Shown one piece after another: positions 13,743 to 22,551 of a DNA stretch of 35,219 nt. Within the stretch, counting starts at the first letter, position 1, and each line of letters opens with the position of its first letter. The notes under the pieces are model-generated. The model worked only from the letters and a program-made list of their open reading frames with translations, did no database searches and had not been told where the DNA came from. Location of the stretch: positions 1 to 35,219 of the forward strand of contig CAMAPN010000012.1 in NCBI GenBank assembly GCA_945860275.1, in the 5' to 3' direction. The DNA comes from Bifidobacterium breve (GTDB lineage Bacteria > Actinomycetota > Actinomycetes > Nanopelagicales > Nanopelagicaceae). A program made the position numbers and the translations under genes.

Positions 13743-15890
13743 ATGAGCCCTGAGCGCCCCACAACCCTGAGCAAAGCTGGTAAACCCGCTTCTGAGGGTG
13801 GCAAAAGGGGCGCCAAGAAGGGCGCTCCGGCCGATTCGGGCGACTACACGGCCAAGAACCTGGCGGTCCTTGAGGGGCTCGATGCGGTCCGCAAACGCCC
13901 TGGTATGTATATCGGCTCGACCGATTCCAGGGGTTTGATGCACTGCCTCTGGGAGATCATCGACAACTCCGTCGATGAGGCGCTAGCTGGGCACTGCCAC
14001 AACGTGGAAGTAAACCTGGGCTCCGATGGATCGGTTGAGGTCAAAGATGATGGCCGCGGCATCCCAGTGGATATCGAAGCAAAGAGCGGCCTAACTGGCG
14101 TCGAACTGGTGATGACAAAACTTCATGCTGGTGGAAAATTCGGTGGCGGTTCGTATGCGGCATCCGGTGGTTTGCATGGTGTTGGCGCATCGGTAGTCAA
14201 CGCGCTCTCCATTCGAATGGATGTTGCTGTGGCCCGCGATGGCGCGCTACACACAATTTCGTTCCAACGTGGAACTCCCGGCGCTTTCGATAAGCCAATT
14301 CCCGATGCAAAGTTCACTCCGGGTACTGGAAATAAGAACCTCAAGAAAGATGCGAAGGCCGGAAAGATAAGCAAGAAGGCAACCGGCACCACCATCAAAT
14401 ACTGGGCTGATCCACAGATTTTCTTACGTGAAGCTGATTACGATATTGAAGAAATTCATGCGCGCGCTCGCCAAACAGCATTCTTAGTACCTGGATTAAC
14501 CATTACCGTTCATGACAATCGAACACTTGTGGCAACAAGTGAGAAGTTCCATTTCACCGGGGGAATCTCGGAGTACTGCACTTTCTTACAACCAGATACT
14601 CCAATCTGTGACGTCATCCGCCTCAAGGGGAGTGGGCATTATCAAGAGACCGTTCCCGTGTTGGATAGTAAAGGTCATTTAGTTCCAACCGACGTTGAAC
14701 GAGATATGGAAGTGGATATTGCTTTGCGCTGGGGTGACGGGTACGACTCGACCCTACGTTCATTCGTCAACATCATCTCAACCTCAAAAGGCGGCACACA
14801 CGTCACTGGTTTTGAGCGAGGAATAACAAAAGTTGTGAGCGATACCTTGAAAACTTCGCGAATCACCAAAGCTAGCGACCCAGACATCATCAAAGATGAT
14901 GTGTTGGAAGGTCTGACCGCGGTAGTGACTGTGCGGATGTCGGAGCCACAATTCGAGGGGCAAACTAAAGAGATTCTTGGCACTGCGGCAACCACCAAGA
15001 TCGTGCAGAACGTTGTCATCACCGAGCTCACGCGTTATTTCAACTCGCGCGGCTCTAAGGCGCAATCGCGGTTAGTGCTCGAGAAGATTGCTGGCGCTGC
15101 AAAGACGCGCGTCTCGGTACGTGCCCATAAAGATGTTCAGCGAAGAAAGAATGCGTTGGAATCTTCATCGCTTCCGGCAAAGCTCTCTGATTGTCGCTCG
15201 GATGATGTCGAGCACACCGAACTCTTCATCGTTGAGGGCGATTCTGCTTTAGGAACGGCAAAGTCGGCGCGAAACTCTGAGTATCAAGCGCTCTTGCCGA
15301 TTCGAGGAAAGATCTTAAATGTACAGAAGGCCTCGCTCTCGGCGATGCTCGACAACTCCGAATGCGCTTCGATTATTCAAGTCATTGGCGCAGGGTCGGG
15401 TCGCTCGTTTAATCTCGATGAAGCGCGTTACGGTCGAATCATTCTGATGTCAGATGCTGATGTTGATGGCGCGCATATCCGCTGTTTGATTCTCACCTTG
15501 CTCTTTAAGTACATGCGACCACTTATTGAAGATGGTCGAGTATTTGCTGCAGTCCCGCCACTACATCGGATCGAGATTTCCGGGGCAAAGAAGGGCGATT
15601 TCCACTACACCTATTCTGATGACGAAATGAAGAAGTACCTCGCTTCGCTGACAAAAGCAGATAAGAAGTGGCGTGAGCCGATTCAGCGATATAAAGGTCT
15701 TGGCGAGATGGATGCCGAACAACTTCGCGAGACGACCATGGATCCAGAGAAACGAACCTTGCGACGAATCACCATTAAAGATGGTGCACATGCGGAGAAA
15801 ATCTTTGAACTGTTGATGGGTAACGAAGTAGCGCCACGGCGCGATTTCATTGGTACCAACCAGATTGATCTTGAACGAATCGATCTCTGA
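13743..15890 (+). CDS. parE: DNA topoisomerase IV subunit B (ParE, GyrB-type)
   Basis: The 715-residue ATPase subunit has a lysine/glycine-rich extension (about 1-35). A GHKL ATPase domain follows, with E-I-I-D-N-S-V-D-E-A near 71-80, D-D-G-R-G-I near 102 and G-G-L-H-G-V-G-A-S-V-V-N. The transducer contains K-G-G-T-H, and the TOPRIM domain has E-G-D-S-A-L-G near 498, P-I-R-G-K-I-L-N-V, D-A-D-V-D-G-A-H near 570 and R-Y-K-G-L-G-E-M near the end. E-G-D-S-A-L-G-T-A-K instead of the gyrase-type E-G-D-S-A-G-G fits the second, ParE-like paralogue of actinomycetes. Start: ATG 13743 preferred over TTG 13734. The stop overlaps the MFS gene by one base (TGATG). Its partner ParC lies just beyond on the opposite strand. 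Confidence 0.93.
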   Translation: MSPERPTTLSKAGKPASEGGKRGAKKGAPADSGDYTAKNLAVLEGLDAVRKRPGMYIGSTDSRGLMHCLWEIIDNSVDEALAGHCHNVEVNLGSDGSVEVKDDGRGIPVDIEAKSGLTGVELVMTKLHAGGKFGGGSYAASGGLHGVGASVVNALSIRMDVAVARDGALHTISFQRGTPGAFDKPIPDAKFTPGTGNKNLKKDAKAGKISKKATGTTIKYWADPQIFLREADYDIEEIHARARQTAFLVPGLTITVHDNRTLVATSEKFHFTGGISEYCTFLQPDTPICDVIRLKGSGHYQETVPVLDSKGHLVPTDVERDMEVDIALRWGDGYDSTLRSFVNIISTSKGGTHVTGFERGITKVVSDTLKTSRITKASDPDIIKDDVLEGLTAVVTVRMSEPQFEGQTKEILGTAATTKIVQNVVITELTRYFNSRGSKAQSRLVLEKIAGAAKTRVSVRAHKDVQRRKNALESSSLPAKLSDCRSDDVEHTELFIVEGDSALGTAKSARNSEYQALLPIRGKILNVQKASLSAMLDNSECASIIQVIGAGSGRSFNLDEARYGRIILMSDADVDGAHIRCLILTLLFKYMRPLIEDGRVFAAVPPLHRIEISGAKKGDFHYTYSDDEMKKYLASLTKADKKWREPIQRYKGLGEMDAEQLRETTMDPEKRTLRRITIKDGAHAEKIFELLMGNEVAPRRDFIGTNQIDLERIDL

Positions 15891-17116
15891 TGGTCCAAAC
15901 GCAGCGCCATCCACAACAAGGAAAAACGCTCCGTAAATTAGCGGCAGCCCAAACTCTCTCCGGACTTGGCGTAACCGGCACCTTTGCCGCTGGCTCGCTC
16001 TTGGTAGTGCAAATTTCTGACTCCGAAGCTCTTGCTGGCTTGGTGCAGACCTCTACTGTCGTTGGGGCAGCGTTACTTGCCCTCCCGCTTGCGCGCTGGA
16101 CCGATAAGGGTGGCAGACGTCGCTCATTGGGATTTGGTTATTTTCTCGGTTCACTCGGCGCACTCTTTGCATTTCTTGGTGGGGTGAACCGAATATTTCC
16201 TCTGATATTAATTGGTGCTGCAATGATTGGTGGCGCTTCCGCGGCGGGGTATCAAGCTCGTTTTGCTGCAGTCGATCTTGCAAGTAATGAGAATCGAGCA
16301 AGTGATTTATCAAAAGTCGTATGGGCCTCGACTATTGGTTCTGTACTGGGACCAAATCTGATGGAACCTGCAGGGGAGATGGCCCTCGCGCTAGGACTTC
16401 CCAAATTAGTTGGACCGTACATCGTGGCAATCGTAATGCTTTTCTCGGCCGCAACTCTTGTCACACTCTTACTTAAACCTGATCCATTTTTACTTGCACG
16501 TGAAGAGCGTGGCGAGGTGTATAAGCGGGAGAAGCGCGCGTTTAGAAAAGCGTTTACGACTATTCGTTCGATACCGCAGGCATGGCTTGCGTTGCATGCA
16601 ATCGTGATCGGCCATATTGCAATGGTGACGATCATGGTCATGACCCCAGTGCATATGGCCCATGTCGATGTTTCATTACGGTTGATTGGTCTAGTGATTA
16701 GCGTGCATGTGCTTGGCATGTATGCGCTCTCGCCACTGGTTGGAAAAGTAGTTGATAAGTTCGGGCGTGTGCGCACCATTCTTTTAGGTGTACTAATTCT
16801 CCTTGCCAGTGCGCTGATCTCAGGATTGGCCTATGCCGATGCAGTGGTGCAACTTGGTATCGGCCTCTTTTTACTGGGACTTGGCTGGTCCTGCACGCTC
16901 ATCGCAGGCTCGACGCTACTTGCCGAATCACTTCCTGATGAGATCAAGGCTTCAGGGCAAGGGCTCTCTGATCTCTCGATGAATGGCGGGGGTGCGCTCG
17001 GAGGTGCGCTGGCTGGATTGGTGATTGCATTCTCTAGCTATGGCTGGCTCTGCGCCATTATGGCCTTACCTGTGCTTTATCTTGGCGTAAAAGCATGGCG
17101 ATTACCGGTTAACTAG
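15890..17116 (+). CDS. MFS transporter
   Basis: The 408-residue membrane protein has about twelve hydrophobic segments and a cytoplasmic loop 2-3 motif ([13 protein letters not shown]) near residue 64-76 that matches the major facilitator motif A. A long charged central loop (about 200-225, rich in E, R and K) separates the two six-helix halves. A second copy of the loop motif ([11 protein letters not shown]) lies in the C-terminal half. The substrate cannot be predicted; drug or metabolite efflux is the usual guess for this subtype. The start overlaps the parE stop by one base, so it is co-transcribed with parE. Its 3' end overlaps parC by 8 bases on the other strand. Confidence 0.88.
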   Translation: MVQTQRHPQQGKTLRKLAAAQTLSGLGVTGTFAAGSLLVVQISDSEALAGLVQTSTVVGAALLALPLARWTDKGGRRRSLGFGYFLGSLGALFAFLGGVNRIFPLILIGAAMIGGASAAGYQARFAAVDLASNENRASDLSKVVWASTIGSVLGPNLMEPAGEMALALGLPKLVGPYIVAIVMLFSAATLVTLLLKPDPFLLAREERGEVYKREKRAFRKAFTTIRSIPQAWLALHAIVIGHIAMVTIMVMTPVHMAHVDVSLRLIGLVISVHVLGMYALSPLVGKVVDKFGRVRTILLGVLILLASALISGLAYADAVVQLGIGLFLLGLGWSCTLIAGSTLLAESLPDEIKASGQGLSDLSMNGGGALGGALAGLVIAFSSYGWLCAIMALPVLYLGVKAWRLPVN

Positions 17117-18608
17117 ATTTGAAGAGGAATGTTCGTCGCGGCGTTGCAAACTTCTTCCCTTCCTCTTTGAGTTCCAGAGAGACTTGTGCGCGAATTGAGG
17201 CATCATCTTTCAATAGCGCTGTGAGAGCGGCGATGGTTTTTTTCAATTCTTTCTCTTCGGTATCAAGCTCTAATTTAGAGAATTTAGTCAATCGACGTAG
17301 CGGCATCTCAAGGATGTAATTTGCTTGAATTTCAGAGAGCTTGAAGGTACTTATCAATCCTTTGCGCGCCGCTTCGGTATCATCACTCGCGCGAATCAGC
17401 TTGATGACCTTATCGATGTCGATGATTGCCTTCAGCAATCCTTCAACAATATGGAGACGATCTTTCGCCTTCTCGCGACGAAACTTCGAACGGCGCGTTA
17501 CAACAGCAATGCGATGATCGATATATACCTGAAGGAGCTCTTTGAGCGCGAGCGTTTTGGGCTGCCCGTTGACAAGCGCAACAGCATTGATGGAGAACGA
17601 CTCTTCCATTGGCGTCAGGCGATAAAGGTTGGCCAGAATCTCTTCGGGGTCATAACCGGTTTTTGCTTCCACGACGATCTTGGTGCCGTTCTTGCCGTCA
17701 GAGAGATCGATGATGTCGGAGATGCCTTGAATCTTCTTCGCCTTGACGAGATCGGCAATCTTTTCGACGACTTTCTCGGGCCCCACATTAAAGGGCAGCT
17801 CGGTGATGACAATGCCTTGTTTTCGCGCTGAGACTTTATCGACGAATGCGGTTGCTTGGACTTTGAATGCGCCTTTGCCTGTTTCGTAGGCTTCGATGAT
17901 GCCATCGGTATCGACAATCTTGCCGCCAGTTGGGAAATCTGGGCCAGGAAGATGTTTCATGAGAGCTTTGAGCGTGGCATTGGGATTATCAATCAAGTGA
18001 CAAGTGGCGGCAACGACTTCACCCACGTTATGTGGCGCCATATTTGTTGCCATACCCACGGCAATTCCGGTTGCGCCATTGATTAGTAAGTTCGGTAGCG
18101 CAGCTGGAAGTACGCGTGGTTCTTTCATCTGCCCGTCGTAATTCGATGCGAAATCGACCGTGTCTTCGTCGCTCTCTTCGACCATCGTTAATGCAGCAGG
18201 AGCTAATCGCGCTTCGGTGTATCGCATCGCGGCCGGCCCAGCATCGAGGGAACCGAAATTGCCATGACCATCGATGAGGGTCAGCCGCATCGAGAAGTTT
18301 TGTGCCATTCGCACGAGTGCGTCATAGATCGCGCCATCTCCATGCGGGTGGAGCTTTCCCATTACTTCGCCTACAACGCGAGCGCTCTTTACATGTCCCT
18401 TATCGGGGCGAAGTCCCATCTCGGACATTTGAAAGAGGATTCTGCGGTGGACCGGCTTTAAACCATCGCGAGCATCAGGGAGCGCTCGGGAGTAGATGAC
18501 TGAATAGGCATACTCCAAGAAGGACTCAGACATCTCACTATTGACGTCGATATCAATGACTCGTCCTACTGATGGGGGTTGGGCAGCTGCGCTCTTTGTT
18601 TTAGCCAT
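17109..18608 (-). CDS. parC: DNA topoisomerase IV subunit A (ParC) lacking the C-terminal domain
   Basis: The 499-residue product covers the whole breakage-reunion core: the [10 protein letters not shown] segment at 87-96, the catalytic tyrosine Y130 in A-A-M-R-Y-T-E-A-R, the tower domain and the coiled-coil ([10 protein letters not shown], then alternating charged heptads near 450-480). It stops right after T-P-R-R-T-F-L-F. GyrA/ParC proteins normally continue there for about 300 residues as the beta-pinwheel domain. The downstream sequence on this strand is only the antisense of the MFS gene, and I see no pinwheel remnant. The residue matching E. coli GyrA Ser83 is Gly92, which I recall as common in actinobacterial ParC. 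The ATG is preceded by AGGTGAG at 9 bases. The gene converges on parE-MFS. Confidence 0.92.
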   Translation of the reverse strand: MAKTKSAAAQPPSVGRVIDIDVNSEMSESFLEYAYSVIYSRALPDARDGLKPVHRRILFQMSEMGLRPDKGHVKSARVVGEVMGKLHPHGDGAIYDALVRMAQNFSMRLTLIDGHGNFGSLDAGPAAMRYTEARLAPAALTMVEESDEDTVDFASNYDGQMKEPRVLPAALPNLLINGATGIAVGMATNMAPHNVGEVVAATCHLIDNPNATLKALMKHLPGPDFPTGGKIVDTDGIIEAYETGKGAFKVQATAFVDKVSARKQGIVITELPFNVGPEKVVEKIADLVKAKKIQGISDIIDLSDGKNGTKIVVEAKTGYDPEEILANLYRLTPMEESFSINAVALVNGQPKTLALKELLQVYIDHRIAVVTRRSKFRREKAKDRLHIVEGLLKAIIDIDKVIKLIRASDDTEAARKGLISTFKLSEIQANYILEMPLRRLTKFSKLELDTEEKELKKTIAALTALLKDDASIRAQVSLELKEEGKKFATPRRTFLFKSS

Positions 18609-18672
18609 GGCGTAATTCTCACCTGTATCTGGCTAAATTACTGGGAGGCAACGCCCAGCAATGGTCATGTTG

Positions 18673-18678
18673 TAGATT
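18673..18678 (+). promoter_or_regulatory. -10 box (TAGATT) of the leaderless phosphodiesterase gene
   Basis: TAGATT fits TANNNT and ends six bases before the ATG at 18685. It lies in the 76-base divergent gap with parC. No clear -35 box or Shine-Dalgarno sequence is visible. Confidence 0.5.
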
Positions 18679-18684
18679 CCCGTA

Positions 18685-19788
18685 ATGATGAATGCGCATT
18701 CACACGCGACGTTCGCATTACGTGATGTAAGTCGCGCACTTTATTCATCGCTTGGACTTCCAATTTCCTCACAAATTTCACTAGCACCTTCACGGGGCAT
18801 CGAGATCCTCTTTTTGATTGATGGGCTTGGCGCGCACTCGTTGGCGCAGTTCGCGCAATGGGCGCCAAACATTTCGAGCATGACCTCACTAGGTGAGCTC
18901 AACAGCGAATTTCCCTCGACGACTGCGACTTCATTAACGAGCGTAGGTACCGGATTGCAGCCAGCCGAGCATGGCATGTTGGGATATACGGTGCGGATTC
19001 CCTATAGCGATAACAGATTATTAAACGCCCTGAAATGGGATTCGCGAGTTGATCCGGTTATCTGGCAGTCGCGCCACACTCTCTTTGAACAGGGAGCAAA
19101 GATCGGCATCAACTCTTTCAACATCTCGGCTGAACGATATGCCGGTTCAGGATTTACTGAAGCAGCGCTTCGCGGTGCGACATTCCTTGGCGCCAACACC
19201 TTCGATCGCATGATCGAGCAGTTGCGCGTTGCGATGGCGAAATCTCCGGCTTTCATCTACCTCTATATCAATGATGTCGATGCAGCAGGACATGAGTTTG
19301 GCGTCGGTTCGCAAGAGTGGATTGACGCGCTGGTGCTCGCTGATGATTTTGTAGGGATCCTCAAAGAGAATCTACCGAGTAAGGCGCGCCTTACCGTGAC
19401 TGCCGATCACGGCATGCTCAATGCTCAAGAGAAAATCATGATTGATGGTCAATTGATCCGTGATGTGAGCCTTATTGGCGGCGAGCCTCGTGCTCGTCAT
19501 ATCTATGTCGCAGAAGGTCGTGCACCCTATGTTCAGAGTGCTTGGCAAGAGGTGCTTGGCGAAAAAGTTACAGTTCTCCTAAAGGAGCACGCTCTGGAAT
19601 CGGAGCTCTTTGGCGCAAATGCCAGCTCGCAATCGGTCGATCGCATGGGCGATCTGATTGCTATTCCAAGCGACCAGATTGTGTTGATCGAACCAGCGCG
19701 CAAACATCTTGAAGGGGCGATGGTGGGACATCACGGCGGATTAACCGAAATTGAACGAGCTATTCCTCTGTTTTCTTTCCAAACATAA
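18685..19788 (+). CDS. Nucleotide pyrophosphatase/phosphodiesterase of the alkaline phosphatase superfamily
   Basis: The 367-residue product has the metal-dependent phosphodiesterase landmarks. They are F-L-I-D-G-L-G with a metal-binding aspartate at 46, the nucleophile region F-P-S-T-T-A-T-S near 77-83 (Thr79 or Thr80), N-D-V-D-A-A-G-H-E-F-G near 194-204, T-A-D-H-G-M near 239-244, and a late V-G-H-H-G-G. These should bind two zinc ions and attack phosphodiester or pyrophosphate bonds. No signal peptide is evident, so a cytoplasmic location is likely. The substrate is unknown. A tandem ATG at 18688 is an alternative start. The 3' end overlaps sepH on the opposite strand by 29 bases. Confidence 0.85.
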   Translation: MMNAHSHATFALRDVSRALYSSLGLPISSQISLAPSRGIEILFLIDGLGAHSLAQFAQWAPNISSMTSLGELNSEFPSTTATSLTSVGTGLQPAEHGMLGYTVRIPYSDNRLLNALKWDSRVDPVIWQSRHTLFEQGAKIGINSFNISAERYAGSGFTEAALRGATFLGANTFDRMIEQLRVAMAKSPAFIYLYINDVDAAGHEFGVGSQEWIDALVLADDFVGILKENLPSKARLTVTADHGMLNAQEKIMIDGQLIRDVSLIGGEPRARHIYVAEGRAPYVQSAWQEVLGEKVTVLLKEHALESELFGANASSQSVDRMGDLIAIPSDQIVLIEPARKHLEGAMVGHHGGLTEIERAIPLFSFQT

Positions 19789-20524
19789 TTTCATCCCACG
19801 AAGGAACTTTTGCGCGGCCAATAACACCATCACGCGCTGCATCTGAGGTTGGGTCAACCTCTTCACGCACGGCGGCTAAACGGGGCGCTTCTCGAACCTC
19901 GCGCGGCTCACGAAGTTCTCGCTCTGGGCCACCACCGAGCAATTCTGTAGGAAGTTGCGAACGAACTTTCTCGTGCGGGGAGCGATCATCGCCACTAATC
20001 CACCGTGCGCCTTCATCGCGCGCAGCCAACGTGCGCCTATTGGTATCGAGAATCCATTCGCCGCTACTTTGCCCGTCGCGGGTTGGGTAATTAACAGAGA
20101 TGATCCACGTGCCATCTTCTTGGCGAAAACCATTCCATTCCAAAGTATTCACATCGACCCCACGTGCACCAAGTCGCTCATGGACTACTTCACCGAGCGT
20201 GAGTTCGCTGCGCCCGCGACGCACTTGTGTATCAAGTGCGTGGCTGATGATGTGGTTTCGCTCGTGCATGATGGGGCCAGAGAAGCGTTCAATTTTTTCT
20301 AACGGAGTGCCAGTGCTATCGAAGATTTCACGCGGTGATTCACCTGCGCGAAGTCGCGCTTGAATCTCTTTAATCGTCAGTTCAGCTCCACCAGTTGCAG
20401 CAGGCACCGAAATCAATGTCGGATGCGGCGAACTCTTTCGTTCGGCGCGATACTTGTTGCCAGAAGAGTCGGTGAGAAGAATCGACTCTCCATCATCGCT
20501 AACAATCCGAAGTTCCCGCTCCAT
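19760..20524 (-). CDS. sepH: Septation protein SepH
   Basis: The 254-residue product matches the SepH (formerly DUF3071) layout. The N-terminal region contains the basic E-L-R-I-V-S-D-D-G start and a helix-turn-helix-like segment (I-K-E-I-Q-A-R-L-R-A-G near 60-70, F-S-G-P-I-M-H-E-R near 88-96), W-x-x-F-R-Q-E-D-G-T-W follows near 145, then a charged linker and the conserved C-terminal V-P-S-W-D-E-I-M-F-G. In Streptomyces and mycobacteria SepH binds FtsZ and promotes filament assembly during division. The ATG at 20522-20524 is chosen because AGAGGGG lies just upstream. A TAGAGT -10 candidate is at 20544-20549 on the minus strand, only nine bases from the divergent -10 box of the next gene. Confidence 0.9.
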   Translation of the reverse strand: MERELRIVSDDGESILLTDSSGNKYRAERKSSPHPTLISVPAATGGAELTIKEIQARLRAGESPREIFDSTGTPLEKIERFSGPIMHERNHIISHALDTQVRRGRSELTLGEVVHERLGARGVDVNTLEWNGFRQEDGTWIISVNYPTRDGQSSGEWILDTNRRTLAARDEGARWISGDDRSPHEKVRSQLPTELLGGGPERELREPREVREAPRLAAVREEVDPTSDAARDGVIGRAKVPSWDEIMFGKKTEE

Positions 20525-20543
20525 GACCCCTCTTTCTGGTCTC

Positions 20544-20549
20544 ACTCTA
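20544..20549 (-). promoter_or_regulatory. -10 box (TAGAGT) for sepH
   Basis: TAGAGT on the minus strand would start a transcript with a leader of about a dozen bases carrying the AGAGGGG ribosome binding site. It lies back to back with the box at 20559-20564, so the two polymerase sites overlap. Confidence 0.4.
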
Positions 20550-20558
20550 GTCGGCCAT

Positions 20559-20564
20559 TAGGAT
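20559..20564 (+). promoter_or_regulatory. -10 box (TAGGAT) of the leaderless inositol-phosphatase family gene
   Basis: TAGGAT ends six bases before the ATG at 20571. GGAT inside it could alternatively be read as a weak ribosome binding site. It is divergent with the sepH promoter. Confidence 0.5.
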
Positions 20565-20570
20565 GATTAC

Positions 20571-21374
20571 ATGGAACTAGGCGCAGAACTTGAAGCGGTA
20601 GCGATTGACATCGTGCGAGCGGCAGGGGCGCTTCTGACCAATCGTCCTGCGACCTTGAATTACTCAACGAAATCAAGCGCGGTTGATGTGGTCACAGAAA
20701 TGGATAAGGCATCGGAAGAGTTGGTCCGGAACTATCTAGCAACAAACCGCCCCGGGGATGGACTCCTTGGTGAAGAGGGATCGGATATCCCAAGTTCTAC
20801 GGGAATCACCTGGATCGTTGATCCCATTGATGGCACGGTGAATTACCTCTATCAACTGCCTGGGTGGAACATTTCTGTCGCTGCACAACTGGATGGAAAG
20901 ACTCTCGCGGGCGCAGTCTTTGCTCCACTACTGGAAGGCGGGATGCTCTGGAGCGCACGTGTTGGTGGCGGAGCGTTTCTGCAGCGCGGTACGGCAGCAC
21001 CGGTACCCATTCGTGCCAATGCCAATGTTCCGCTCCACCTTGCCCTCCTCGCGACGGGGTTTTCTTACTCAACGGAGATTCGTCGAAAGCAGGGCGCGCG
21101 CTTTGCAGCGCTTATTCCCGAAGTCCGGGACATCAGGAGAATGGGCGCGGCGGCAGTGGATCTCTGTCTAGTCGCTTCGGGAATGGTCGATGGCTATTTT
21201 GAAGAGGAGTTAGCGCCTTGGGATCTGGCAGCAGGGGAGCTCATTGCAACCGAGGCTGGCGCCGTGGTGACCAATGGCAGCGGCGGCAGAGCTGGCCGTG
21301 AGATGGTGGTCGCGGCCCACCCTTCGCTACACGGTGAGATTCTTGCGCTGCTCTCCCGCGTGGCTGGCGATTAG
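20571..21374 (+). CDS. Inositol-1-monophosphatase family protein
   Basis: The 267-residue product has the three metal-binding motifs of the lithium-sensitive phosphatase family: G-E-E-G-S-D at 67-72, W-I-V-D-P-I-D-G-T at 81-89, and W-D-L-A-A-G at 217-222 (Asp218). The length is typical. The likely reaction is magnesium-dependent hydrolysis of inositol phosphate or a related sugar phosphate. The neighbourhood with DUF4193 and dut recalls the suhB locus of M. tuberculosis, but related enzymes act on histidinol phosphate or fructose bisphosphate, so the substrate is not certain. It ends 56 bases before the desaturase gene, in a gap rich in palindromes. Confidence 0.88.
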   Translation: MELGAELEAVAIDIVRAAGALLTNRPATLNYSTKSSAVDVVTEMDKASEELVRNYLATNRPGDGLLGEEGSDIPSSTGITWIVDPIDGTVNYLYQLPGWNISVAAQLDGKTLAGAVFAPLLEGGMLWSARVGGGAFLQRGTAAPVPIRANANVPLHLALLATGFSYSTEIRRKQGARFAALIPEVRDIRRMGAAAVDLCLVASGMVDGYFEEELAPWDLAAGELIATEAGAVVTNGSGGRAGREMVVAAHPSLHGEILALLSRVAGD

Positions 21375-21376
21375 CC

Positions 21377-21414
21377 AACTTACGCTCCCGTAACCTACGG
21401 TTTGGTAAGTTACC
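21377..21414 (+). promoter_or_regulatory. Operator cluster upstream of the desaturase
   Basis: Three short palindromes are packed in 38 bases: TTACG-4-CGTAA (21380-21393), CCGTA-3-TACGG (21388-21400) and GGTAA-G-TTACC (21404-21414). The first lies in AACTTACGCTCCCGTAACCT (21377-21396), which matches 17 of 20 positions of the site upstream of fadA. The spacing is typical of TetR-type dyads. The binding protein is unknown. Confidence 0.6.
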
Positions 21415-21430
21415 GAGCGCGGAGGTGGAG

Positions 21431-22396
21431 ATGGGCAGCTACAAGCCAGAGGTCCAATCGCGATTGATCCGCGACCTCGAACCAGTGGTCGGGCAAGAAC
21501 TTGAGCGCCACCTCGCTACTCAAAAGGAGTGGTACCCGCACGAATATGTGCCATGGAGCGAAGGGCGCAATTTTGCCGGCCCACTCAATGGTGATGCATG
21601 GGAAGCGAAAGATTCCAAACTCACTGCGATAGCCCAAGACTCACTGGTCATCAACTTGCTCACTGAAGATAACTTGCCGAGCTATCACACTGAGATTGCC
21701 ATTGCGATGGGCCAAGATGGCGCGTGGGGTAATTGGATTAATCGATGGACGGCAGAGGAATCTCGCCACGGCATCGTCTTACGTGACTATTTGATGGCAA
21801 CTCGCGGCGTGAATCCCAACGAATTAGAGGATTTGCGTATGGCCCACATGTCTGTGGGATATCAAACGCCTTACGACGATGACATGTTACACACCGTTGC
21901 TTATGTAACTTTTCAAGAGTTGGCCACGCGCATCTCGCACCGCAACACCGGCAAGATTTCTGCTGATCCCATTTGTGAAGGAATGCTCACTCGGGTAGCC
22001 CTTGATGAGAATTTACATATGCTCTTCTATCGAAACCTTCTGGGCGCTGCGTTAAAACTAGAACCCGAAGCAACGCTGGAAGCAATTGCAGATGTTCTCG
22101 AAAATTTTGCGATGCCAGGTTATGGAATTCCAGGTTTTGCCCGGAAATCTGTACAAATCGCGCTCGCCGGAATTTATGACTTAGAGCTGCATCTCAATGA
22201 AGTTGTCAGCCCAATTTTGCGCGCATGGGGAGTCTTTGAATTGACCGGGCTCAGCGGTGAGGGCGAACGCCATCGCGCTCGAATTGCAGCGCTAGTTGAT
22301 CGCACCTCACTAGAGGTCGCCAGATTTACAGAGAAGCGCGAGGCGCACTTTGACCGACTGACCAAGCGCGGCATTGAATTTTTGAGACTTTCTTGA
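21431..22396 (+). CDS. Acyl-[acyl-carrier-protein] desaturase
   Basis: The 321-residue soluble di-iron desaturase has iron ligands in E-D-N-L-P (Glu79), E-E-S-R-H (Glu110/His113), F-Q-E-L-A-T-R-I-S-H (Glu163/His170) and D-E-N-L-H (Glu193/His196). This is the order expected for the FA_desaturase_2 (DesA1/DesA2-like) family, which introduces a double bond into ACP-bound fatty acids using oxygen and ferredoxin. Start: the ATG at 21431 is preceded by GGAGGTGGAG; the GTG at 21425 falls inside that site and is rejected. The product has no membrane segments. The upstream palindromes point to transcriptional control shared with beta-oxidation. It is monocistronic, with a stem-loop 24 bases after the stop. 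Confidence 0.9.
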   Translation: MGSYKPEVQSRLIRDLEPVVGQELERHLATQKEWYPHEYVPWSEGRNFAGPLNGDAWEAKDSKLTAIAQDSLVINLLTEDNLPSYHTEIAIAMGQDGAWGNWINRWTAEESRHGIVLRDYLMATRGVNPNELEDLRMAHMSVGYQTPYDDDMLHTVAYVTFQELATRISHRNTGKISADPICEGMLTRVALDENLHMLFYRNLLGAALKLEPEATLEAIADVLENFAMPGYGIPGFARKSVQIALAGIYDLELHLNEVVSPILRAWGVFELTGLSGEGERHRARIAALVDRTSLEVARFTEKREAHFDRLTKRGIEFLRLS

Positions 22397-22419
22397 GAGA
22401 TCTGGGCTAGCGATGGGAA

Positions 22420-22440
22420 TCTGGCGAGCTTTTCGCCAGA
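22420..22440 (+). terminator. Stem-loop after the desaturase gene
   Basis: TCTGGCGA (22420-22427) pairs perfectly with TCGCCAGA (22433-22440) around a five-base loop. No T-run follows, as is common for actinobacterial terminators. It lies in the 155-base gap before the DUF4193 gene, which otherwise holds a weak CATAAT -10 candidate (22479-22484) and a strong ribosome binding site. Confidence 0.6.
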
Positions 22441-22551
22441 CACGCGCCCAGGCGGGTAGAAATCTTTTGGATTTTAGGCATAATTCGCCGGCAAGTGGCG
22501 TTATAGCTGGTAGACCACTAAACGCACCAACAGAGGGGGAGGCGAGCAACA

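Noticed and set aside
17325-17831. 168-codon plus-strand frame inside parC
   Set aside because: Antisense of a clearly conserved topoisomerase core.
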